Source of the DNA: Desulfobacteraceae bacterium
GTDB taxonomy: Bacteria > Desulfobacterota > Desulfobacteria > Desulfobacterales > Desulfatirhabdiaceae
DNA: 7,477 nt
Assembly: GCA_027325475.1 (NCBI GenBank)
Contig: DAIEFO010000106.1
Span: forward strand, 1 to 7,477
Direction of reading: 5' to 3'
The translations under genes and the position numbers were made by a program. Under the pieces are notes generated by a model, which did no database searches, had not been told where the DNA came from, and saw nothing but the letters and a program-made list of their open reading frames with translations. Of this stretch, positions 1 to 5,799 are shown in pieces. How positions within the stretch are numbered: the stretch's first letter is position 1; every line of letters starts with the position of its first letter.

Positions 1-737
1 CTGGCGCCGTTCTGGGATTATGGATCATAATGCTTCCGGAGTCAGGTATCTGTTATAACCCGATTCCGGCGGAATTGACATCCAACGTGTATTTGCGACA
101 GCATCCGGGAAAGAATGGTAATATTTTGATGTTATTGATAAAAGGGAGTAATGTAACCATTCAGGATGAAAACGGTCCGTGGGCGAAGGTTGTCTATGAA
201 ACACATATCAAAAAATATGGGAAACTTACGGGATGGGTATCCCGGCAATATCTGAACGCTTTATCCACGTCACCTGTACCGGCAGCCGCCGTTTCATCTC
301 CAGCCATTCCCGCGGCTGCGGCGACCGATACCGCAACCGCAGCACATCCTGTCGGCAACGCGCCGCAGAGCGCCCAGAACGTTTTGCCGGCAAATAGCGT
401 TTCGGTGTCTTCCGCCCCGGCTTCGATGGCGCCGGGAACTGAAAAACAGGAGCCCATCGTTTCCACACCATTGCCGCCTGCCATACATAAATCGTATTCG
501 ATGCCGTTTTCGGTAGATGATGTCGCAGCTTTTTTCAGAAAATCCAAACAGACACAGGCCGCGGGAGCCGAAACCCTGATGCCGGAAACGGGTGCAGAGA
601 AAGTTTCCACCTATGATGTCATCAAAATTCTCACCCGGTTGCTGTTTGAATTTTCCATGGTTTGTATTTCCTGCATGGCGCTGGTTTTTTCCTATTCAGC
701 GATACGTGTCGCCCGCTCGATGCACTATCAGCAATAA
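1..737 (+). CDS. SH3-domain membrane protein, 5' end outside window
   Basis: The first ATG is at 30, but the frame stays open to the left edge and encodes a hydrophobic stretch (GAVLGLWIIM). That looks like the end of a signal peptide or N-terminal membrane anchor, so the true start is probably upstream. Counting from the ATG at 30, residues about 15-76 resemble a bacterial SH3 (SH3b) fold: NVYLRQHPG, then GPWAKV, then GWVSRQYL. Residues about 80-150 are an Ala/Pro/Ser/Thr-rich linker. Residues about 204-225 (LLFEFSMVCISCMALVFSY) form a membrane helix, followed by a short basic tail. SH3b domains usually bind peptidoglycan or peptides. A periplasmic SH3 loop between two membrane anchors is inferred. 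The lytic transglycosylase gene follows after 75 bases on the same strand, so co-transcription in a cell-envelope unit is plausible. I do not recognise a named family. Confidence 0.75.
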   Translation, partial: GAVLGLWIIMLPESGICYNPIPAELTSNVYLRQHPGKNGNILMLLIKGSNVTIQDENGPWAKVVYETHIKKYGKLTGWVSRQYLNALSTSPVPAAAVSSPAIPAAAATDTATAAHPVGNAPQSAQNVLPANSVSVSSAPASMAPGTEKQEPIVSTPLPPAIHKSYSMPFSVDDVAAFFRKSKQTQAAGAETLMPETGAEKVSTYDVIKILTRLLFEFSMVCISCMALVFSYSAIRVARSMHYQQ

Positions 738-772
738 CGGGATGAGCGAAAACAGATCGATGGCGTTTCGTA

Positions 773-788
773 CGTCAAATTTTTGACG
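773..788. repeat. 16-bp inverted repeat upstream of the transglycosylase gene
   Basis: CGTCAAA and TTTGACG are exact 7-base inverted arms separated by two T residues. The element lies in the 75-base gap between the SH3 gene and the transglycosylase gene, ending 10 bases before the Shine-Dalgarno sequence (799-805). As DNA it has the size of a dimeric repressor or activator site. As RNA it could form only a short 6-bp hairpin. No run of T follows it, so it is not a convincing terminator. Its function is unknown. Confidence 0.4.
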
Positions 789-812
789 ACTTCATGCTGA
801 AAGGATTTAAAG

Positions 813-1649
813 ATGCAAACCAATATGAGTATTGAAGACTACATCAACAATGTTTCCGGAAGGCTTAAGGTTTTCAGACAGGATATGAAAACTCAGAGCA
901 ATACACCGTCGGAATCCTCAAGCAAGTTTAACGGAATTCTTTCAACATTCAAAAGGCCCGTCAGCGATTCTGCACCCAAAGAACTCAAGGGAATGACTCT
1001 TGATGATTATCGAAAACATTCTTCGATTGCAGTACCTTATTATGCGCCGTTGACACCTCCGGGAGCTGTGCCGGCGCCATCTTCCAAGCCACAGGAAAGT
1101 TCATCCGGAACCCCAGGCGTTCAACCGGCGCAAAATATCGGGGCACAATCTTCAGCGCTTCCAGTCAGAAAATCCATGGCGGATATCAAAAATTCTCTTT
1201 ATGGATATGCACCAGCGGCGGAGAAGGTATCCACATTTCAGCGATCGTCCGGCAATACACAATGCAGTGAAGCCATTGAAAACGCCATTCAGGAAGCGGC
1301 TGCCAGATATCAGCTTCCGCATCAACTGATAAAGGGCGTTATCGAGGTGGAATCCAATTATGACAGCACGGCTGTCTCGCCGGCAGGGGCGCAGGGGCTG
1401 ATGCAGTTGATGCCCGGAACCGCCCGTGATCTGGGTGTCACACAGCCGTTTGACATTCGACAGAATATTGACGGGGGGGTGCGGTATCTGCGAAAAATGA
1501 TGGATATGTTCGGAGGGAATGTCAAAAAGGCGCTTGCCGCCTATAACGCCGGGCCTGAAACCGTCAAACGGTATAACGGTAATGTGCCTTTCAGTGAAAC
1601 CCGGCAATATGTGAACCGGGTGCTGAACAACCTTGATTCCGAGGTGTGA
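813..1649 (+). CDS. SLT-family lytic transglycosylase without signal peptide
   Basis: This 278-residue protein has a C-terminal SLT (lysozyme-like, Slt70/MltE type) domain at about residues 150-270. Visible motifs are the catalytic Glu180 in EVES, GLMQLMP (195-201) and AYNAGP (243-248). Enzymes of this family cleave the glycan strand of peptidoglycan and leave 1,6-anhydro-muropeptides. The N-terminal half (1-150) is polar, rich in Ser, Pro, Ala and Gln, and probably disordered. It has no signal peptide or lipobox. A short motif is repeated in it: MSIEDY (5-10) and MTLDDY (61-66). A good ribosome site, GAAAGGA (799-805), sits 7 bases before the ATG. The missing signal peptide suggests export by a specialised apparatus, as for flagellar FlgJ-type hydrolases, or release by lysis; this is inference. 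The gene converges with the PilZ gene, with only 15 bases between the two stop codons. Confidence 0.88.
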   Translation: MQTNMSIEDYINNVSGRLKVFRQDMKTQSNTPSESSSKFNGILSTFKRPVSDSAPKELKGMTLDDYRKHSSIAVPYYAPLTPPGAVPAPSSKPQESSSGTPGVQPAQNIGAQSSALPVRKSMADIKNSLYGYAPAAEKVSTFQRSSGNTQCSEAIENAIQEAAARYQLPHQLIKGVIEVESNYDSTAVSPAGAQGLMQLMPGTARDLGVTQPFDIRQNIDGGVRYLRKMMDMFGGNVKKALAAYNAGPETVKRYNGNVPFSETRQYVNRVLNNLDSEV

Positions 1650-1664
1650 CGAGCCGCCATGTGG

Positions 1665-2390
1665 TTAAATGTGCAGCCTTTTTTTGAAATATTCACGCTG
1701 CATGATATAGATCAATTCTGTCAGTGCTTTTTCCTCAGATTTATCCATGTCGATGAAGTGAAGCGCACAGAAGGTTTCACTGATATCCGGCTTTTCTTCA
1801 ACCCGAACGACGATCGCCTTGCGGATTTTCAACCGCTGGGACTCTGAAAATTTTGAGCGAAAAATCAGCTCGATATCTCTCAGTGAATCACCCGAGGCGA
1901 TATCGAGGTCAGGCTTTTCAATAAGCGGGTGCCTGACAAGTGCGCAGAACGATCCTCCCAGACTCAGATTGATGACCTGATTTTCAATATTGACGCCGTT
2001 TTTGTAAAAACTCATTTGTGTCCCTGGCGGCACATCGACTCTGAAATTTCTTCGGAGTTGTTTGCGTTCAATGCTTTCGGGAAACGTAACCCATATTTCC
2101 TTGGAGTCAATTCGAAAGATCAGTGTGTGAAAAAAGTAAGGGAGTCTGTCCACCCCGGTGAATTCGAAATGAACCTGTTTCCCGTGTTCGGGAGCGATAT
2201 CTTCCGAAAAGCCTTCCGGGCGATCGATGATAAAGAATTTTTGGTCCCCTTTTGACCGGATATCATCGATGATGGTCAATTGCTCGAAATCGTTTTCCGG
2301 CAGCCTCATCCGGATAAATGTTTTTTCGTTCCTGAGTTGTTCGATGATGAAAAGAACCTGTTTGCCGGCGATGTGATCCTGGTGTTTCAT
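1665..2390 (-). CDS. YcgR-like PilZ-domain c-di-GMP receptor
   Basis: This is a 241-residue soluble protein. The N-terminal half (about 10-105) resembles the YcgR-N (PilZN) beta-barrel. The C-terminal half (about 107-230) is a PilZ domain with both c-di-GMP binding signatures intact: RxxxR at R113-R117 (RRNFR) and N/DxSxxG at N141-G146 (NLSLGG). Proteins of this type bind c-di-GMP at the junction of the two domains and then act on the flagellar motor or other targets (E. coli YcgR acts as a brake). It is the last gene of a three-gene operon and starts 16 bases after the stop of the sigma-54 activator gene. Its ribosome site is modest (GGGA 5 bases before the ATG), which suggests translation coupled to the upstream gene. 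The binding residues are clear, but the downstream target cannot be told from the sequence. Confidence 0.88.
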   Translation of the reverse strand: MKHQDHIAGKQVLFIIEQLRNEKTFIRMRLPENDFEQLTIIDDIRSKGDQKFFIIDRPEGFSEDIAPEHGKQVHFEFTGVDRLPYFFHTLIFRIDSKEIWVTFPESIERKQLRRNFRVDVPPGTQMSFYKNGVNIENQVINLSLGGSFCALVRHPLIEKPDLDIASGDSLRDIELIFRSKFSESQRLKIRKAIVVRVEEKPDISETFCALHFIDMDKSEEKALTELIYIMQREYFKKRLHI

Positions 2391-2406
2391 ACAAATCCCG
2401 TGACAT

Positions 2407-3798
2407 CTATTTTAACAGTTTATCGGAAATCCGATATTTTTCTATTTTTCTATATACGGTGGCGGTGTTGATTCCAAGAATGCGGGCCGCCTTGATACGG
2501 TTGCCTCCGGTTTCCTGAAGTACCCGGAGAATATGCTGTTTCTCTATTTCCTCAAGGGTCATAAGCCCAGGGACTTCGTCAGCGGCGTCTGGAGCCGATG
2601 CGTTCAGACTCAGGACGGACGAAGTGGTCAGCACCCGGGATTTTTCCAGTAGCGCGGCAGACGCCATCATGTTTTCCAGTTCCCGAATATTTCCGGGAAA
2701 AGAATAATTCAAAAGTTTCTGTTCCAGATCCGGAGCCACGGATTCAATGGGCTCAGACATGTTCCTGCCATACATTCCAATGAAATGCATGGTAAGGGGA
2801 AGAATGTCTTTTTTTCTTTCCCGGAGCGGTGGAATTTTAATGGTGTACATACTCAGCCGGTAAAATAAATCCGCTCTGAAACGCTCCTGTTTTACCTCAT
2901 CCAGAATATCCCGGTTGGTTGCAGCCAGGATGCGGACGTCAATTTGTTGACTGCTGGTGCTGCCCAGCCGGTAAAATTCCTTTTCCTGCAAAACCCGCAG
3001 CAGCTTTCCCTGCAACGACAGGTCTAGCTCGGATATTTCGTCCAGAAACAGCGTTCCGCCATGAGCTTCCTCAAAAAAACCCTTTTTCTCGTTCATTGCA
3101 TTGGTATAAGCGCCTTTGGCATGCCCGAAAAAATCATCTTCGAAAAGCGTTTTAGTGAAGGCCGCCATGTTGACGGCAACAAAAGGCGCGGATGCCCGGT
3201 TGCTCAGTTTGTGTATCATTCGGGCCATCAGTTCTTTTCCTGTGCCAGATTCGCCGGTGATGATCACGCTGTAGTCTGTAGGGGCGACCGCTTCGATCTG
3301 ATGGAATACGAGGGACATGGATTCATCTTCTGCAACGATATCCTGAAACGCCTCCGGATGCGCCAGATCTGAAAAGGATCGGCTGGATGCGAACAGCGCG
3401 ACGTCCTTGCGAAGGTTGTAACGTTCCAGCGCCCGCTGAACGATGGTTATCAAATTCGTGCTGTTGACGGGTTTGATCAGATAGTCGGCAGCCCCAAGCT
3501 TGATGGCCTGAATCGCTGTGGACACCTCATCTGTGGCTGTCACAATCAGGCACACCGTATCCGGAAACTGGGCCTTGATTTTCTCTAAAAGCTCCATGCC
3601 GTTGATGTGGGGCATTACCAGATCCAGAAGAACAATCTGGTAGGGATGCTTGCGGAATATGTCCATCACCAGACGGCTGTCTGAAACAACATCCGGTTCC
3701 GGCAAATCGGCGCTGAGCAGTGTGGCCTTGATGCTCAACAGCAGCCCGGCGTCATCATCGACAATCAGGATCGGCGATGTATCCGACACAGATTTCAT
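2407..3798 (-). CDS. NtrC-family sigma-54-dependent response regulator
   Basis: This 463-residue protein has the standard three-part layout. Its receiver domain (about 9-125) has acidic D14/D15, phospho-acceptor D59, T87 and K109. Its AAA+ domain (about 150-385) has Walker A GESGTGKE (182-189), Walker B LFLDE (250-254) and arginine-finger candidates R308 and R314 in FRADLFYRL. A Fis-type helix-turn-helix lies at about 413-457 (GGNRIKAARILGI). The GAFTGA loop that touches sigma-54 is changed to GAYTNA (229-234). The family uses ATP hydrolysis to open sigma-54 promoters from an upstream enhancer. The kinase gene ends 39 bases upstream, so that kinase is the likely phosphodonor. CGGAG, 8 bases before the ATG at 3798, is the ribosome site. 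A 16-bp inverted repeat lies in the coding sequence near its 3' end. Target genes are unknown, and I found no convincing sigma-54 promoter in this window. Confidence 0.93.
   Translation of the reverse strand: MKSVSDTSPILIVDDDAGLLLSIKATLLSADLPEPDVVSDSRLVMDIFRKHPYQIVLLDLVMPHINGMELLEKIKAQFPDTVCLIVTATDEVSTAIQAIKLGAADYLIKPVNSTNLITIVQRALERYNLRKDVALFASSRSFSDLAHPEAFQDIVAEDESMSLVFHQIEAVAPTDYSVIITGESGTGKELMARMIHKLSNRASAPFVAVNMAAFTKTLFEDDFFGHAKGAYTNAMNEKKGFFEEAHGGTLFLDEISELDLSLQGKLLRVLQEKEFYRLGSTSSQQIDVRILAATNRDILDEVKQERFRADLFYRLSMYTIKIPPLRERKKDILPLTMHFIGMYGRNMSEPIESVAPDLEQKLLNYSFPGNIRELENMMASAALLEKSRVLTTSSVLSLNASAPDAADEVPGLMTLEEIEKQHILRVLQETGGNRIKAARILGINTATVYRKIEKYRISDKLLK
2421..2436. repeat. 16-bp inverted repeat inside the 3' end of the activator gene
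   Basis: TATCGGA and TCCGATA are exact 7-base inverted arms around two A residues. They overlap the codons for the last residues of the activator, just after its recognition helix, and lie about 30 bases upstream of the PilZ start codon. The RNA of the coding strand could form a 6-bp stem with an AUUU loop. No U-tract follows, so termination is unlikely. It may be an operator or translational element for the PilZ gene, or a chance result of codon choice. Confidence 0.3.
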
Positions 3799-3837
3799 GC
3801 CATAAACTCCGTTTTCAACGTCCGATAAACCAGTTTT

Positions 3838-5475
3838 TTAAGGTATCAAGATATTATCAACCCGTTTCACAAAATCTTCCAGATCAAACGGCTTGTACAG
3901 GACATCGATGAATCCGAACTGCGAAATATCCTCAACCAGAGGATGTCCTTCATGGCCGGTGATAATCATGACATTCATATCCGACAGCACCGGGTCATTT
4001 TTCAGCACCCGGCAGACTTCGATGCCGTTCATTTCAGGCATAAACAGATCCATGACCAGCAGATCGGGACGATTGGCGCCCAGCCGGATACAGGCTTCGA
4101 TGCCATTGGAAGCTTCCTCGACGATATAAGGCCGGTGTTGAACCAGCACATCCCGCAACAATTCCCGAATCAGGGGGTCATCATCCACCACCATGATCCG
4201 GAGCGGTTTTCGTTTTAATACGGATGGCAGTAAAATCGTGAAAGTCGTACCTTGATCGGGCTGGCTTTCAAAGCTGATGGATCCCTGATGTGCCTTGACA
4301 AGGTTGTAAGACACGGAAAGCCCCAGACCGGTGCCACCCTTATCCTGCTTGTCCGTTATAAAAGGATCGAAAAGCTTGTCGGCGATCTCGCTGTTGACGC
4401 CTTTGCCGTTGTCATCGACAACGATTGAGATGAAACCGTCCTGCCGCCGCAGCCGGGTTATGATTCGAATTTTACCATGATCGTGTTCGATGGCCTGAGA
4501 TGCGTTGATGATGAGGTTCAAAATGACCTGTTCGATATTCTGGAGATTTCCCGGAATAGCCGGAAGATCGTTTTCCATATCCAGTTCGATGGCGACGTTC
4601 ATTTTTTTCAATGTGGGTTGTGACAATCGTATGGCATTTTCCACTGCCTGATTGATTTGAAACGGCGCTTTGTCGGAACGGGCCGAAAACCTGGAGAAAC
4701 TCTTCAGCCCGGCGACGATTGCCGCCACCCGTTTGCTGGCCATGTCCATATCCGAAATGAGCTGCAGCAGGTTGTTTTCAAGAAAATCGCAGGTCAGACC
4801 GCCGTATTTTTTCTGGGGCTGTCGTGAGCTCTGTTCCTTGATAATCGGGAGCATATCAGCCCATATTTTTTCCAGAAGCGGAAGATTGTACATGATCAGG
4901 TTGATGGGGTTGTTGATTTCATGCGCCACACCGGCTACCAGCGAGCCCAGAACATCCATCTTCTGTGCCTGGTACAATTGATTCAGCAACTGGCTGCGGT
5001 CCGTATGATCCAGCAGGCTTTCAACCGCGCCGACAACCTCACCGTCGGCATCACGGATAAGTGCTGCAACAAAAATGATATTACGTTTTTCGCCTTGAAT
5101 GACAATGTCGTCGGAAGCTTCATAGGCTTCTGGAATGATCGTGCTGTGGCACAGATTTTTAGCATCGTACCATTTATGAATGGCATCTTCATCCATATTT
5201 AAAACCAGATCCGACAGAAGCGGCCGGTACGGTCCTCCATACAACATCCGTGAGTCAAGACGATGGAACAATACTTTTTCCCGAGGAGTGCTGGTCAGTA
5301 TTTCACAAGCCCGGTTCCACAGCACTACCTGATGCTGTAAATTGATGGCAAAGGCCGGCATCGGCGTTCCGTCCAGAAGGGATATACACCACTGGCTTTT
5401 GGTTTTAAAGCTGCCGTTCTGGCTGCAGCCATCACCGCACGGCGCATTATGGCAAATTTCTTGAGAGCAGGACAT
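3838..5475 (-). CDS. Hybrid sensor histidine kinase: Cys cluster, PAS, HisKA, HATPase, receiver
   Basis: From the ATG at 5475 this is a 545-residue cytoplasmic kinase with no membrane helix. The N-terminus carries C3, C8, C13 and C17 (spacing CX4CX4CX3C). A PAS domain follows at about 30-160, of the type with YGGPYRPLLSDLVL near its middle and VVGAVESLLDHTDR at its end. HisKA has H185 in AHEINNP. The ATPase domain has the N box around N320/N324, G1 DNGKG (355-359), FDPF (369-372) and GTGLGL (381-386). A C-terminal receiver (about 425-545) has D431/D432, phospho-acceptor D476 and K528. It very probably phosphorylates the activator encoded 39 bases downstream. No Hpt domain is present, so the attached receiver may be a phosphate sink or a regulatory switch. 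A GTG at 5505 would add 10 residues, but the strong ribosome site at 5485-5493 fits only the ATG at 5475. The sensed signal is unknown; a soluble, perhaps redox, signal is inferred. Confidence 0.92.
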   Translation of the reverse strand: MSCSQEICHNAPCGDGCSQNGSFKTKSQWCISLLDGTPMPAFAINLQHQVVLWNRACEILTSTPREKVLFHRLDSRMLYGGPYRPLLSDLVLNMDEDAIHKWYDAKNLCHSTIIPEAYEASDDIVIQGEKRNIIFVAALIRDADGEVVGAVESLLDHTDRSQLLNQLYQAQKMDVLGSLVAGVAHEINNPINLIMYNLPLLEKIWADMLPIIKEQSSRQPQKKYGGLTCDFLENNLLQLISDMDMASKRVAAIVAGLKSFSRFSARSDKAPFQINQAVENAIRLSQPTLKKMNVAIELDMENDLPAIPGNLQNIEQVILNLIINASQAIEHDHGKIRIITRLRRQDGFISIVVDDNGKGVNSEIADKLFDPFITDKQDKGGTGLGLSVSYNLVKAHQGSISFESQPDQGTTFTILLPSVLKRKPLRIMVVDDDPLIRELLRDVLVQHRPYIVEEASNGIEACIRLGANRPDLLVMDLFMPEMNGIEVCRVLKNDPVLSDMNVMIITGHEGHPLVEDISQFGFIDVLYKPFDLEDFVKRVDNILIP

Positions 5476-5484
5476 GATTGAAAA

Positions 5485-5493
5485 CTCCTCCCT
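5485..5493 (-). promoter_or_regulatory. Strong ribosome binding site that fixes the kinase start
   Basis: On the minus strand this reads AGGGAGGAG, an almost complete match to the anti-Shine-Dalgarno sequence, 9 bases before the ATG at 5475. The alternative GTG start at 5505 lies upstream of this site and has only a weak GGAAG immediately before it. This favours the 545-residue kinase over the 555-residue version. Confidence 0.8.
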
Positions 5494-5513
5494 GTGGCGC
5501 TGCACCTTCCATC

Positions 5514-5525
5514 ATGCACGTGCAT
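5514..5525. repeat. Perfect 12-bp palindrome ATGCACGTGCAT upstream of the kinase gene
   Basis: Both strands read ATGCACGTGCAT. It begins 39 bases upstream of the kinase ATG, inside the expected 5' leader of the kinase operon. Its inner GCACGT (5516-5521) recurs as a direct repeat at 5531-5536, 15 bases on. A self-complementary site at this place could be an operator used for control of the operon. The binding protein is unknown. Confidence 0.4.
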
Positions 5526-5652
5526 ATGGGGCACGTATTTTATTGTTTGAGATCATAGCGCGTCTTGATGTCATTATTTACGAACGGCGGAAGTGTATAA
5601 CAGGCGTTTTCTCAAATCAACCCCATATGGAAACGACAAATGAAATCTGTCC

Positions 5653-5679
5653 TCAAGTTTGTTGCTGAAGTGCCGATAA
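5653..5679 (+). promoter_or_regulatory. Flagellar sigma-28 (FliA-type) promoter for the chemoreceptor gene
   Basis: TCAAGTTT at 5653-5660 and GCCGATAA at 5672-5679 are separated by exactly 11 bases. The enterobacterial FliA consensus is TAAAGTTT-N11-GCCGATAA, so 15 of 16 positions match and the spacing is ideal. It points rightward to the chemotaxis gene that starts at 5991, a class of gene commonly in the FliA regulon. Transcription would begin near 5687 and leave a leader of roughly 300 bases. Confidence 0.75.
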
Positions 5680-5758
5680 ACCATAACGAGCGGGTTGTGA
5701 TAAACTGGGCTGATCTGGTAATGTGTTGCGAAAAGAGAATAAATTTGGATGGATGTGG

Positions 5759-5799
5759 TTAATATCTATTGATATTTGTTTTAATATCATGTGATAATT
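5759..5799. repeat. AT-rich cluster of repeated and inverted half-sites
   Basis: TTAATATC occurs at 5759-5766 and again at 5781-5788, a 22-base spacing that is about two helical turns. An inverted copy, GATATT (5771-5776), faces the first with a TATT spacer. An imperfect inverted copy, TGATAATT (5792-5799), faces the second. The layout resembles two adjacent dimeric operator sites. It sits about 190 bases upstream of the chemoreceptor start and downstream of the sigma-28 promoter. Confidence 0.4.
5769..5798 (+). promoter_or_regulatory. Possible sigma-70 promoter for the chemoreceptor gene
   Basis: TTGATA (5769-5774) and GATAAT (5793-5798) are separated by 18 bases and lie in the most AT-rich part of the region. 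Each box has five of six consensus bases. AT-rich DNA often gives such matches by chance, and the sigma-28 promoter upstream is the stronger candidate. If used, the half-sites overlapping it would suit control of this promoter. Confidence 0.25.

Noticed and set aside
194..610. Minus-strand 138-codon open frame opposite the SH3 protein
   Set aside because: It is an Ala/Gly-rich mirror of the GC-rich Ala/Pro linker, a common artefact.
1152..1607. Minus-strand 151-codon open frame opposite the transglycosylase
   Set aside because: The plus strand carries all SLT catalytic motifs in this stretch; the opposite frame has no domain or ribosome site.
1672..1702. TGCAGC/GCTGCA inverted repeat near the end of the PilZ gene as a bidirectional terminator
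   Set aside because: Only six pairs close a 19-base loop, and no T-tract follows on either strand.
3803..3828. Second sigma-28-like element (TAAACTCC-N10-TCCGATAA) on the plus strand between the activator and kinase genes
   Set aside because: The -10 box fits 7 of 8, but the -35 box is poor and the spacing is one base short. It would only make antisense RNA into the kinase gene.
5523..5629. 9-bp inverted repeat CATATGGGG / CCCCATATG separated by about 90 bases
   Set aside because: One such 9-mer pair is expected about half the time by chance in a region this long, and nothing else supports it.
5707..5735. Possible sigma-54 promoter around CTGGTAATGTGTTGCG
   Set aside because: The GG and GC elements are 9 bases apart instead of 10, and the -24 box lacks the CAC extension.
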